From Candidatus Omnitrophota bacterium (GTDB lineage Bacteria; Omnitrophota; Gorgyraeia; Duberdicusellales; 4484-171): DNA of 24,625 nucleotides. The DNA is taken from assembly GCA_028710385.1 (NCBI GenBank), contig JAQTUC010000005.1:1-24625 (forward strand), read 5' to 3'. A model generated the notes under the pieces. That model saw only the letters and a list, made by a program, of their open reading frames with translations. It had not been told where the DNA came from and ran no database searches. This document shows positions 1 through 8,408 of this stretch, one piece after another. How positions within the stretch are numbered: position 1 is the first letter of the stretch; each line of letters opens with the position of its first letter. Both the position numbers and the translations under genes were made by a program.

Positions 1-599
1 ACAAATTCCGTAAGAGAGAAAGAAACAACATGCACGAGATGCGACACTGATGAAAGGATTTTATCATGCGTTTTCGGATCCACCAAAATAACTCTTGAGC
101 CTAGAGCCTTCCAGAAAATTTCTATTTTATGCAGTGCTATTTTATCCGCGCAATTAGACACAAGGCAAAGCGCGCCCCTATAGAGATTAGGCGTTGAAAA
201 CCTAGCTCCGCTCTTATCGCTTCCGCAAAGAGGGTGACACCCGACAAAATAAGTATTTTTTGGCAAATACTGTAATGCTTTTTTCCCAATAAGTTCTTTT
301 GTAGAGCCTAAATCAATAACGATTGCTTCCTTTTTAAGAAAAGGCGCGATCTTTTTAAAATAATCAATTATTGAGTATATTGGCGCGGCGCAAATTACGA
401 TATCGCTGCCGCAAACAGCTTTACCTAAATCTGCTTCAACTTTGTCTACAATATTTAGCTTTGAAAGTTTTTTGTATGAAGAACTGCTTCGTGCATAACC
501 GGTAACAGAAACGGAAGGAAAGTTCTTTTTTATAGCAAGCGCGAGAGACCCCCCCATAAACCCTACGCCTAAAATTACGATTTTCTTTGTTGATTTCAT
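1..599 (-). CDS. tyrA: Prephenate dehydrogenase, 5' part (runs off window)
   Basis: This gene would oxidise and decarboxylate prephenate (or arogenate) on the tyrosine branch, using NAD(P). About 199 codons are visible from an ATG at 597-599 and the frame is open to the window edge, so the C-terminal helical domain is missing. The N-terminus has a Rossmann nucleotide-binding motif, GVGFMGGSLALAI, near residues 11-23. A TyrA-type HPLCGSDKSG segment follows near residue 130, and SHLVHVVSFSL near the visible end matches the family's SHLPH.. block. The start lies 4 bp after the aroF stop, so it is probably translated as part of the same operon. Whether it prefers prephenate or arogenate cannot be told from this part. 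Confidence 0.9.
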   Translation of the reverse strand, partial: MKSTKKIVILGVGFMGGSLALAIKKNFPSVSVTGYARSSSSYKKLSKLNIVDKVEADLGKAVCGSDIVICAAPIYSIIDYFKKIAPFLKKEAIVIDLGSTKELIGKKALQYLPKNTYFVGCHPLCGSDKSGARFSTPNLYRGALCLVSNCADKIALHKIEIFWKALGSRVILVDPKTHDKILSSVSHLVHVVSFSLTEF

Positions 600-603
600 A
601 AGC

Positions 604-1620
604 CTAAATTTCTCTGCCGCAGGCTGATGCAATTGAATCCAGTTCTTTCATAAGTTGGTTGAAATTTTCCGGAAGTAATTGCTGCGGCCCGTCGCTTAAG
701 GCTTCTTCCGGCTTCGGATGCACTTCTATAATAAGCCCATCCGCTCCTGAAGCTATCGCCGCCTTGCTTAGTGGCGCGACCAAACCCCATTTCCCTGTTG
801 CATGAGACGGATCCACCAATATAGGAAGATGCGAAAGCTGCTTGACCGAAGGAACCGCTGAGAGGTCAAGAGTATTACGCGTAAAATCTTCAAAAGTCCG
901 TATCCCTCTTTCGCATAAAATAATATTAAAGTTTCCTCCCGCCATTATATATTCAGCGCTCATTAAAAGTTCTTTTATAGTCGCGCTTAAACCCCTTTTT
1001 AAAAGAACCGGTTTTCTTATCTGGCCGACTTCTTTAAGCAGATTAAAATTCTGCATATTCCGTGCGCCTATCTGCAATATGTCCGTATAACGCGCAACAA
1101 GCCCAACATCTTTGCTATCCATTACCTCTGTTATGGTTGGTATATCAAACTCTTCTGATACGTCTTTAAGGATTTTAAGCCCTTCCTCGCCGAGCCCTTG
1201 AAACGCATAAGGTGATGTGCGCGGTTTAAACGCTCCGCCGCGAAGCACTAAAGCTCCTGATTGTTTCACTTTAGATGCAATATCATGAAGCAAATCCCGC
1301 GATTCTATGGAGCAAGGACCGGCAATTACAACAAGTTTTTTTCCGCCTATTTCAACGCCGTCTTTTATTTTTATTACGCTGTTTTCTTTTTTAAACTCCC
1401 TGGATACCAGTTTATAAGGCGCAAGCACAGGCATTACCTTTTCAACTCCGGGAAAAACTTCAAGCGGCTGCGCGCCTATAAGATCTTCCGGTCCTATAAC
1501 GCCTATAATCGTCCTTTCTGTGCCCTGAGAAATAAGGGCTTTTAAGCCCAATTTTTCAATGCGCTCTATGACGTGCTCTACTTCCTTCTGAGTAGCCTCT
1601 TTTTTAAAAACAACAATCAT
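604..1620 (-). CDS. aroF: 3-deoxy-7-phosphoheptulonate (DAHP) synthase, type I-beta with N-terminal regulatory domain
   Basis: Condenses phosphoenolpyruvate and erythrose 4-phosphate to DAHP, the first step of the shikimate pathway. The 338-residue protein has a ferredoxin-like N-terminal domain (about 1-70) before the TIM barrel, as in the Thermotoga-type enzyme, where that domain mediates feedback inhibition by Tyr/Phe. Visible barrel motifs are AGPCSIES (100-107), KPRTSPYAFQG (132-142), GARNMQNF (185-192), LLKRG (206-210), DPSHATGKW (270-278) and EVHPKPEEALSDGPQ (299-313). These supply the metal and PEP ligands. The start ATG overlaps the upstream hisC stop in an ATGA, implying translational coupling. 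Placed between the aminotransferase and tyrA, it makes this an aromatic amino acid operon that controls both its entry and its exits. Confidence 0.95.
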   Translation of the reverse strand: MIVVFKKEATQKEVEHVIERIEKLGLKALISQGTERTIIGVIGPEDLIGAQPLEVFPGVEKVMPVLAPYKLVSREFKKENSVIKIKDGVEIGGKKLVVIAGPCSIESRDLLHDIASKVKQSGALVLRGGAFKPRTSPYAFQGLGEEGLKILKDVSEEFDIPTITEVMDSKDVGLVARYTDILQIGARNMQNFNLLKEVGQIRKPVLLKRGLSATIKELLMSAEYIMAGGNFNIILCERGIRTFEDFTRNTLDLSAVPSVKQLSHLPILVDPSHATGKWGLVAPLSKAAIASGADGLIIEVHPKPEEALSDGPQQLLPENFNQLMKELDSIASACGREI

Positions 1621-2705
1621 TTTAATCCTCCATCAAGATAGCTTGCGAGACATTTTATGAATTTTACGTTTTCTTTGTGAAACCCTGCTGTAACGCGAAA
1701 ATAATTCTTAAGGCCCCAGCCTGTAAGCGGCCTTACTATTATACCTTTTTTCAAAAGATAATTGTTGAGCCTGCCAGTGTCTTTCTTAAAATCAATAAGC
1801 ACAAAATTAGTGGCGCTTTTTCCAAAAGTTACATTCAGCCTTTTAAGTTCGCGGTATAAATATCCTTTTTCTCTAAGGACATAGGTCCGGGTAGCTTTCA
1901 TGAATTTATCATTTTTGACGGCGGCGAGAGCTGCCACCTGGGCAAACCTGTTTATGTTAAACGGCTCTCTTATTTTGTTAAGCACGCCTGCAATTTTTTC
2001 TGTTGTCACTGCGTAGCCTATCCTTAAGCCCGCCAACCCATAAACTTTTGAGAATGTGCGCGTTATTACAATGTTGCCTCTTTTCTTTAAAAAATCAAAA
2101 GTTTTTGGAAAATCCGAAGGAGCAAACTCAAAATACGCCTCATCAAAAACAACAAGCACGCTTTTTGGTATGCTTTTAAGAAAGCTTCTAACTTCTTCCT
2201 GGTTTACATATGTTCCTGTGGGATTATCGGGATTGGCTATAAAGATAATCTTTGTTTTCCCGGTTACTCTTTTTGCCATAGAACGCAAATCGTAGCGTAA
2301 ATTGTAAAGGGGCACCTTTATTATTTTTGCTCCGCAGACTGCCGCTTGTATTTCGTAAACAAGGAATGTCGGATAACCTATTATTACCTCATCGTTATCT
2401 TCTATGGTTGCCCTTAAAATAAGGGTGATAAGCTCATCTGAACCGTTGCCGAAAACAAGCTGAGATTCTTTCACCTTTAGTTTTAAAGCCAGGTTTTTTC
2501 TTAAGTAAAAAGAGCTGCCTTCCGGATAGCGGTTTATATTTTTAACCTCTTTGGAAACTGCTTTCCTTATATAATCGGGAGTAAAAGGAATTTCGTTTGA
2601 GGCAAGTTTATAAACCTCTTTAAGGCCTAACGCCCTTTTAACCTCTTCAATGGGTTTTCCTGGTTCGTAAGGCGTAATTTTGTCCAATCCTTTCTTGAAA
2701 ATCAT
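1617..2705 (-). CDS. hisC: HisC-family PLP aminotransferase (histidinol-phosphate / aromatic)
   Basis: A fold-type I PLP transaminase of the histidinol-phosphate aminotransferase family. The PLP-lysine region is TRTFSKVYGLAGLRIGY, with the preceding VVFDEAYFEF and ANPDNPTGT blocks that hold the cofactor; PLTGWGLKNYFRVT near the C-terminus carries the substrate-carboxylate arginine. I chose the ATG at 2703-2705 (362 residues) because GAGGAA lies 6 bp before it; a longer reading begins at an in-frame TTG at 2727-2729 with no ribosome site. The neighbours are pheA, aroF and tyrA and no his gene is visible. The likely role here is therefore transamination of phenylpyruvate, hydroxyphenylpyruvate or prephenate, although a dual role in histidine synthesis is possible. 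Its last bases overlap aroF by 4 bp. Confidence 0.88.
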   Translation of the reverse strand: MIFKKGLDKITPYEPGKPIEEVKRALGLKEVYKLASNEIPFTPDYIRKAVSKEVKNINRYPEGSSFYLRKNLALKLKVKESQLVFGNGSDELITLILRATIEDNDEVIIGYPTFLVYEIQAAVCGAKIIKVPLYNLRYDLRSMAKRVTGKTKIIFIANPDNPTGTYVNQEEVRSFLKSIPKSVLVVFDEAYFEFAPSDFPKTFDFLKKRGNIVITRTFSKVYGLAGLRIGYAVTTEKIAGVLNKIREPFNINRFAQVAALAAVKNDKFMKATRTYVLREKGYLYRELKRLNVTFGKSATNFVLIDFKKDTGRLNNYLLKKGIIVRPLTGWGLKNYFRVTAGFHKENVKFIKCLASYLDGGLK

Positions 2706-2767
2706 TTTGTTCCTCTTGTATGCTGGCAAGTAACAATAGCGTTTATAACGGAAAATTTTTGAAGTGC

Positions 2768-3835
2768 TTAGCTTTCCTTAGGGTACGATCCGAGAATCTT
2801 CACAAAAACGCACTGCCGCCTTAACTGGTTAAGCGCTTTTACCACGTGCGCTGAATTCCTGTGCCCCTCAAAATCAATAAAAAAATAATATTCCCATGGT
2901 TTTTTCTTGGACGGACGCGACTCTATTTTTGTAAGATTAATATTATATTTTTTAAAACTATACAAAACATCGTGCAAAACGCCCACCCTGTCTTTCACGG
3001 AAAACAATATTGAAGTCTTGTCTTTACCGGAAGGCGCGCTGTCACATTTTGATATTATTAAAAAGCGCGTAATGTTTGATGATAAATCTTCAATTGACTG
3101 CGCTATCATCTTAAGTCCGTAAACTTCCGCAAGGATTTTGTTTCCTATACATGCAGCAGATTTATCCTTTTTTACCGTTATAGCTGCCTTGGCCGTTGAG
3201 GCTGTGGGTATTAGCTCGGCCCCTGCAAGATTTTGGCTAAGCCAAAGACGGCATTGAGGAAATACCTGCGAGTTTGAATAAACTCTCTTTATTTTATTAA
3301 GAGCAATATTGCCTGCTGCCAAAAGATAATGAGAAATATTTAAAGTTGCTTCTGAGCATATTTTAAGGTCTGAGTCAACAAACATATCAAGAGTATAGTT
3401 TATAACCCCCTCTGTTGAGTTTTCTATGGGCACAACCGCGTAATCGGCTTCATTTTTTTCTACCTTATCAAAGCAATCGCTTATGCTTTCGGCAGAAATA
3501 TATCCTGCTTTTTTCCCAAAATTTCTTATAGCTGCAAGATGCGTAAATGTGCCCTGCGGCCCCAGATAAGCTACTTTTAGAACCGATTTTAAGGCCCTGC
3601 AGGAGGAAAGCACCTCTCTGAAAATGCTTTCAAGGTCTAAAGACGCAAGCGGCCCTCTGCTTATTTTTTTGAGGCGCCTTAATATATTCATTTCCCTGTC
3701 TGCGGAATAATTGCTCAATTTATTTTCTGTTTTTATTTTACCGACCTCAATGACTTCCTCTGCTCTTTCATTGAGAAGCTTTACTATCTGCGCATCTATT
3801 TTGTCTATTTTCTTTCTTACCTTCTCTAATCGCAT
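2768..3835 (-). CDS. pheA: Bifunctional chorismate mutase / prephenate dehydratase (P-protein)
   Basis: Converts chorismate to prephenate and then to phenylpyruvate, the phenylalanine branch. The 355 residues show three domains. An AroQ-type chorismate mutase lies at about 1-85 (opening RLEKVRKKIDKIDAQIVKLL). The prephenate dehydratase spans about 86-265, with VAYLGPQGTFTH at 87-98, PIENSTEG at 136-143 and the catalytic TRF at 256-258. An ACT domain at about 272-350 has VGVLHD and ESRP, the Phe-binding motifs of feedback-inhibited enzymes. The start is the ATG at 3833-3835, preceded by GAAGGAG at good spacing; an open frame continues 40 codons upstream but lies inside the nucleotidyltransferase gene. 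The two genes overlap by 10 bp. Confidence 0.95.
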   Translation of the reverse strand: MRLEKVRKKIDKIDAQIVKLLNERAEEVIEVGKIKTENKLSNYSADREMNILRRLKKISRGPLASLDLESIFREVLSSCRALKSVLKVAYLGPQGTFTHLAAIRNFGKKAGYISAESISDCFDKVEKNEADYAVVPIENSTEGVINYTLDMFVDSDLKICSEATLNISHYLLAAGNIALNKIKRVYSNSQVFPQCRLWLSQNLAGAELIPTASTAKAAITVKKDKSAACIGNKILAEVYGLKMIAQSIEDLSSNITRFLIISKCDSAPSGKDKTSILFSVKDRVGVLHDVLYSFKKYNINLTKIESRPSKKKPWEYYFFIDFEGHRNSAHVVKALNQLRRQCVFVKILGSYPKES

Positions 3836-4578
3836 TGACTCTCCTTCAATTGCCTGTATTCTCTTTCTGCCACCATTAAGGAATCTATATGGCCTATATC
3901 CGTCCAGCTTCCGGAAAGCTGGTAACCGTAAACCTCTGTTTTCTCCGAAAGCCATTTTATATATTTTCCTGCTGCATCGGTATTTTTTTCTGTCTTTAAA
4001 AACATGCCCAGAAATTTAAGGGATTTTTTCGGAAAAAAATAAATACACGTTGCAACGAGAGTTGAAAACGGCTTTTTAGGCTTTTCTTCAAGCTTTGTTA
4101 TTTTTTTCTTATCATCCGTTTCAACGACGCCATAACGGGAGGCGCTTTTTTTATCCTTGACATCATACACCACTACACAGGGGCTTTCTTTTTTGTGCGC
4201 AAATTCAATAAACCTGCTCAAATTATCCTCAAACAGGTTGTCCCCGCCTAAGATAAGCCAGTCGTCCTGTTTTCCGGATATGGCAAAATCCATATCTTTT
4301 ACGGCTCCCAACCTATCATCCGGGCTGGTTGAACCGTCATTTACAATATCAACTTCTATTTTGTATTTCTTCTTCCAGTTCAAAAAATCTTTGTAGAACT
4401 TATTGTTAGATACGACAACAATACTTTTAACCGGAATTTTTTCCTTTAAAACATCAATTTTTTCTATAAGAAAATTCAGCAGCGGCTTGTTGCACACAGG
4501 CACCAAAGATTTCGGTAAATTTAATGTCAACGGGTATAACCTTGTACCATAGCCGGCAGCTAAAATGAGTATGCGCAT
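3826..4578 (-). CDS. Sugar-1-phosphate nucleotidyltransferase (RmlA/GlmU-N type)
   Basis: A 250-residue nucleotidyltransferase that should transfer NMP from an NTP to a sugar 1-phosphate, producing an NDP-sugar. Seen are the N-terminal signature LAAGYGTRLYPLT (6-18) with LPKSLVPVCNKPLL following, the metal/substrate segment LILGGDN (108-114), EEKP (164-167) and WTDIG (225-229). It is about the size of the short, single-domain enzymes, so no acyltransferase domain is fused. The exact sugar and nucleotide cannot be read from the sequence. It sits 9 bp after ptsI and overlaps pheA by 10 bp, so it is in the same transcript, but no sugar-processing partner is nearby. A link to cell-surface glycan synthesis is inference. 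Confidence 0.85.
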   Translation of the reverse strand: MRILILAAGYGTRLYPLTLNLPKSLVPVCNKPLLNFLIEKIDVLKEKIPVKSIVVVSNNKFYKDFLNWKKKYKIEVDIVNDGSTSPDDRLGAVKDMDFAISGKQDDWLILGGDNLFEDNLSRFIEFAHKKESPCVVVYDVKDKKSASRYGVVETDDKKKITKLEEKPKKPFSTLVATCIYFFPKKSLKFLGMFLKTEKNTDAAGKYIKWLSEKTEVYGYQLSGSWTDIGHIDSLMVAEREYRQLKESQCD

Positions 4579-4587
4579 AGTATGTTT

Positions 4588-6342
4588 TTAAACCAAAAGT
4601 ATTCTGTCAAAATTATCCTGCAATATTTTCTTTAGCTCGTCCTGGATGCATTTTTCTACTTCTTTTGCGGTAGCAAGCTTTATTGCCTTCTCTGCGATTG
4701 CTTTTGCGTCTTCAAATTTAACATTCTTTATTAATTCTTTTATACGCGGAACGCGCGGAGGCGGCATGCTGAACTCATCCAGTTCTAAGCCCAAAGTAAG
4801 AAAAGCAAAGAGCGGCTCTCCGGACATTTCCCCGCACATACCCACCCATATATTATTCTGATGCGCCACATCAATTACATTTTTAATCAGCTTAAGCACC
4901 GCCGGATGCCCCGGTTCATAAAGATAGGCCACCTTTTCATTAGCCCTGTCAACAGCCAAGGAATACTGTATTAAATCATTTGTGCCGATTGAGAAAAAAT
5001 CACTTTCTTTTGCAAGCGTATCGGCGGTTAATGCCGCTGAGGGCACTTCAATCATTGTGCCTATTGAAATTTTCTCATCAAACGCAACATTCTCATGCTT
5101 TAATTCTTTTTTGCATTCTTCCAATACTTTTTTTGCATCCCGCAACTCTCCTACCCCGGAAATCATCGGAAACATTACTTTAATATTGCCCTCAACGGAT
5201 GCGCGAAGTATCGCCCTTAACTGTGTTTTAAAAACATCCGGACGGGCAAGGCAAAATCTTATAGCGCGCCAGCCTAAAAACGGGCTCATCTCAACAGGAA
5301 CCTGCGGCTGCGAAAGAAATTTATCGCCGCCTATATCAATTGTCCGTACGATTACCGAGTAAGGTTTCATTTTTCTTGCAACATTAAGATAGGCTTTATA
5401 CTGTTCCTCTTCTGAAGGAAGATCGCGCCTGCCTAAAAATATATATTCTGTCCTGTAAAGGCCGACGCCTTCCGCTCCATACTCGTGCGCCAGCGAAAGC
5501 TCTTCGGGAAACTCTATATTTGCCGAAACTATAACCTCTCTTTTATCCTGCGTTGTAGCTTTAAGTTTTGAAACATGTATTGTTTTTAAGTCTTTGGTTA
5601 TCTTGGTTAACTTTTTCTGGTATTCTTTTACGATTTTTTCCGGAGGATTTATAAAAACAACTCCCTCCGAGCCGTCAACTACAAGCTTTTCTCCGGATTT
5701 TATATTTATCGTGGCCACTTCCAGGCCTACAACTGCCGGTATACCCAGGCTTCTTGCAATTATTGTTGTATGCGAAGTCCTTCCTCCGACATCGGTCACA
5801 AAGCCCAAAAGATTTTCCTTGGGAAGGCTTGCTGTCTGCGACGGTGAAAGATCGTGGGCAACAATGATTACTTTTTCGTTTAAGCCGGAAAGGTTAACCG
5901 CTTCCTTTTTAAGAAGCTTGCGCAAAACTCTCCTTGAAACATCTTCTATGTCTATTACCCTTTCCCGCAGATACTCATCCTCAAGTTTGAGCAAAGTATC
6001 AATATATTTTTTTATACTCTGCGAAAAAGCATACTCCACATTTACTTTTTTTGTTTTTATCTGCTGGATAATGTCTTCAATAAGAACCCTGTCCTCCAAA
6101 ACAAGCAGATGAGCTTCAAATACTTTAGCATGGTCAAAACCCAAATCGTGAAGGATCTTTTTCTGCAAATTTGATATTTCTTTGCGGGTTTCAATGAGAG
6201 CCTCTTCCAGGCGGTAAATTTCCTTTGATATATCCTCGTAAGATATTTTTGTCTTTGGCGCGGTAAGCTCTTCTTTGCCAAGCACAAGCGCCTTACCTAT
6301 GCCCACTCCGCCGGATGCCGCTATTCCTTTTAGTTTATTCAC
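4588..6342 (-). CDS. ptsI: PTS enzyme I (phosphoenolpyruvate-protein phosphotransferase)
   Basis: Takes the phosphoryl group from PEP onto a histidine and passes it to HPr in the cytoplasm. The 584 residues match full-length enzyme I. The N-terminal HPr-binding part carries the phosphorylated His in GGRTSHTTIIA (186-196, His191). The PEP-binding C-terminal barrel has EGVGLYRTEYIF (291-302), FPMISG (391-396), IGTNDLIQY (452-460) and the active-site Cys in GMCGEMSG (501-508). The start is a GTG at 6340-6342, preceded by TTGGAG at 7 bp. It overlaps the end of ptsH by 8 bp, the usual ptsH-ptsI coupling. There is no GAF domain, so it is not the nitrogen paralogue EI-Ntr, although the local EIIA is of the PtsN type. 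Confidence 0.95.
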   Translation of the reverse strand: MNKLKGIAASGGVGIGKALVLGKEELTAPKTKISYEDISKEIYRLEEALIETRKEISNLQKKILHDLGFDHAKVFEAHLLVLEDRVLIEDIIQQIKTKKVNVEYAFSQSIKKYIDTLLKLEDEYLRERVIDIEDVSRRVLRKLLKKEAVNLSGLNEKVIIVAHDLSPSQTASLPKENLLGFVTDVGGRTSHTTIIARSLGIPAVVGLEVATINIKSGEKLVVDGSEGVVFINPPEKIVKEYQKKLTKITKDLKTIHVSKLKATTQDKREVIVSANIEFPEELSLAHEYGAEGVGLYRTEYIFLGRRDLPSEEEQYKAYLNVARKMKPYSVIVRTIDIGGDKFLSQPQVPVEMSPFLGWRAIRFCLARPDVFKTQLRAILRASVEGNIKVMFPMISGVGELRDAKKVLEECKKELKHENVAFDEKISIGTMIEVPSAALTADTLAKESDFFSIGTNDLIQYSLAVDRANEKVAYLYEPGHPAVLKLIKNVIDVAHQNNIWVGMCGEMSGEPLFAFLTLGLELDEFSMPPPRVPRIKELIKNVKFEDAKAIAEKAIKLATAKEVEKCIQDELKKILQDNFDRILLV

Positions 6343-6601
6343 TTTGCTTCTCCAAAAATTCTTTTATCTGGGAAAATGCTTCTTTTGCATCTACACCTTC
6401 TACAATTATCTTAAGCGCCGAGCCGCTGTTAACGCCCAGGCTTAAAATCGCAATTATTGATTTACCGTCAACAGTTTCACCGTCTTTTTCCAATACAATC
6501 CTGGAGTCAAACTTGTTAGCAATCTGTACAAGCAATGCCGCCGGACGCGCATGTAAACCATGCGGGTTATTTACGATAACTTCCTCTTCAATCCTTTCCA
6601 T
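6335..6601 (-). CDS. ptsH: HPr phosphocarrier protein
   Basis: A small 88-residue phosphocarrier that receives phosphate from enzyme I and passes it to EIIA proteins. The active-site block NPHGLHARPAA places the phosphorylated histidine at His17. GKSIIAILSLG supplies a serine (Ser48) at the regulatory position that HPr kinase modifies in Firmicutes and in many Gram-negatives carrying hprK. No hprK gene is in the window. The start ATG at 6599-6601 lies inside the end of yvcK (31-bp overlap) and has only a weak AAAAGAAA before it, so expression probably depends on coupling to yvcK. In Bacillus the HPr-like gene crh also neighbours yvcK, and that parallel supports a regulatory role here. Confidence 0.95.
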   Translation of the reverse strand: MERIEEEVIVNNPHGLHARPAALLVQIANKFDSRIVLEKDGETVDGKSIIAILSLGVNSGSALKIIVEGVDAKEAFSQIKEFLEKQSE

Positions 6602-7839
6602 TTTCTTTTGTCGTAATTGTATATATCCATGATTACTTTTGCTGTTTTTTCGTAATCATGATGCAGATAATCGCTTCTGCTGACCACATCACCTTCAAAT
6701 ACTACAGTACCCATCTTACGCAAACGTTCCCTGTCAAAAATCACGGGGAAAGACTTGTCCTGCGAATACCTCAGAAGAAGGTTATAATCCAGGCGGCCAG
6801 AATTTACCAAACAATAGTTGATAATATTTTTCCTGGAATGCGAAACAAGCGCCTCCAAGTGGTCAGCTGCAGTAAAACCGTCGGTCTCGCCGTGCTGGGT
6901 CATAACATTGCATATATAAAGTTTTAAAACATTTTTCTTTATAATCTCCTCAGTTATTTGTTTTATAAGCAAATTGGGTATTATGCTTGTAAATAAACTC
7001 CCCGGGCCGAGAATTATCATATCGGCCTCGCGTATAGCCTCAATCGCTTCGGTATTCGCGTGCGCATCAGGCGGGTTTAGATAAAGTTTTTCTACAGGCT
7101 CTGTGCCGACGGAAATTTTATCTTCCCCTTCTTTGATACTGCCGTCTTTGTATTTGGCTTTAATGCGTATTTTATCCAGGCTTGAAGGGATAACCCTTCC
7201 CCGTATGGCCAAAACCCGGCTTGAAGCCTTAATGGCATCTTCAAAACTTCCTGTAACCTGGGTCATCGCGGCAATAAAAAGATTGCCGAAGCTGTGCCCT
7301 TTTATGCCGTCGCCCTCGGTAAACCTGTACTGAAAAAGATCTCTCATAAGCTTGGAAGCTTCAGCCAAAGAAACCAGGCAGTTACGAATATCACCTGGCG
7401 GCAGCATCCCTAATTCTTCGCGAAGCCTTCCGGAAGAGCCTCCCTCATCCGCAACAGTGACTATCGCGCTTATGTTTGAGGTGTATTCCTTTAAGCCTTC
7501 AAGAATTGTGGATAGACCTGTGCCTCCGCCTATGGCAACTATTTTTGGCCCTTTTGATAAAAACCTTTTTTCATAAATAATATCCAGCAGATTTTTGTCC
7601 TCTTCCGGATATATGGCTTCAAAAAAACTTTTTATAAGATAAATTGCCCCGAAAATGAACGAGCCTATACCGGCGGTAAAAAGCGCCCGGTATGTGATAA
7701 GCGCCATCAGAGATTTTTCCCGCGACATAAGGTGCGAGGAAACCAATATCAAAAATACTCCGGCCAAAAGAAGGATAATCCATCTTTTTATTTTAAGACC
7801 CGGATAAAGCCACCTTATTATTTTTATAAACTTTTTCAT
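6571..7839 (-). CDS. yvcK: YvcK/CofD-like gluconeogenesis factor with N-terminal membrane anchor
   Basis: A 422-residue member of the YvcK branch of the CofD/2-phospho-L-lactate transferase-like fold. In Bacillus, YvcK binds UDP-sugars and affects growth on gluconeogenic carbon sources and cell-wall enzyme localisation. Two hydrophobic segments (about 20-38 and 49-69) precede the soluble domain and would tether it to the inner membrane; the Bacillus protein lacks them. The core has IGGGTGLST (103-111), ADEGGSSGRLR (130-140) and LPPGDIRNCL (146-155), the nucleotide-sugar pocket of the family. The ATG at 7837-7839 has no strong ribosome site. It lies between ptsN (20 bp before) and ptsH (overlapping), so it is embedded in the PTS genes and may be controlled with them. 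Confidence 0.9.
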   Translation of the reverse strand: MKKFIKIIRWLYPGLKIKRWIILLLAGVFLILVSSHLMSREKSLMALITYRALFTAGIGSFIFGAIYLIKSFFEAIYPEEDKNLLDIIYEKRFLSKGPKIVAIGGGTGLSTILEGLKEYTSNISAIVTVADEGGSSGRLREELGMLPPGDIRNCLVSLAEASKLMRDLFQYRFTEGDGIKGHSFGNLFIAAMTQVTGSFEDAIKASSRVLAIRGRVIPSSLDKIRIKAKYKDGSIKEGEDKISVGTEPVEKLYLNPPDAHANTEAIEAIREADMIILGPGSLFTSIIPNLLIKQITEEIIKKNVLKLYICNVMTQHGETDGFTAADHLEALVSHSRKNIINYCLVNSGRLDYNLLLRYSQDKSFPVIFDRERLRKMGTVVFEGDVVSRSDYLHHDYEKTAKVIMDIYNYDKRKWKGLKRKLS

Positions 7840-7859
7840 GAAATAAGGCCTGACGGCAA

Positions 7860-8336
7860 TTATTTAATTAATTGCTGCTGCTTATTTACGAGGGCAAGCA
7901 CATCTTCGCTAGTTGCTGCATTCTTCAGTTGCTGCACAAAATATTTATCGCGCAACATCCTCGCCAGAAAAGCAAGCATTTTTAGATGCAAGCCTGCTTC
8001 TTTCTGATTAGAAAGAAGAAGCGCTATAATATTTACGGGCTCCTGGTCAAGGGAATCAAACTCAATTCCTTCCTGAGAAACAACAAAACACAGCACGATA
8101 TCTTTTACTGAATTTATTCTTGCATGAGGAAGGGCTATGTAACCGCCTATAGCGGTTGAGCCCATTTCTTCTCTCTGAAGCAGATTTTTTAAGATTTCTT
8201 TCTCGCTGTCTTTGCCGATTTTTTTCTTAGCAATAAGATGCTCAAGGATGACAGATAAAATTTTCTTTTTGCTCTTCTGTTTCAGCCCTACTATTATACT
8301 GTCTTTATCAAGATAATTGAGGATGTTCATGTCCAT
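7860..8336 (-). CDS. ptsN: PTS EIIA domain protein, PtsN (EIIA-Ntr)/fructose type
   Basis: A stand-alone 158-residue EIIA of the fructose/mannitol/nitrogen family. The phosphorylated histidine is His71 in IGGYIALPHARI. The flanking text, LLQREEMGSTAIGG before it and CFVVSQEGIEFDSLDQEPVNIIALLL after it, is typical of PtsN. No EIIB or EIIC domain is fused or adjacent, so it is most likely the output of a regulatory phosphorelay (EI to HPr to EIIA) and not part of a sugar permease. The first ATG at 8334-8336 follows AAAGGA; a second Met two codons on is equally possible. It appears to open the long minus-strand operon that continues through yvcK to tyrA. Its upstream region is the repeat-bearing stretch next to tRNA-Gly. 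Confidence 0.9.
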   Translation of the reverse strand: MDMNILNYLDKDSIIVGLKQKSKKKILSVILEHLIAKKKIGKDSEKEILKNLLQREEMGSTAIGGYIALPHARINSVKDIVLCFVVSQEGIEFDSLDQEPVNIIALLLSNQKEAGLHLKMLAFLARMLRDKYFVQQLKNAATSEDVLALVNKQQQLIK

Positions 8337-8408
8337 AATTTAAAATCCTTTGTTGTTGGTTTCAGCCATTTTATGCAGCAAGTGAAGTGTTTCGTGCGAA
8401 ATATAAAT

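Noticed and set aside
3836..3955. A 40-residue N-terminal extension of PheA
   Set aside because: It lies within the nucleotidyltransferase gene; the ATG at 3833-3835 has a strong ribosome site and begins the chorismate mutase domain.
5594..6112. Long forward-strand frame opposite ptsI
   Set aside because: An antisense shadow of a strongly supported gene, with Ser/Leu/Phe-rich low-information sequence and no ribosome site.
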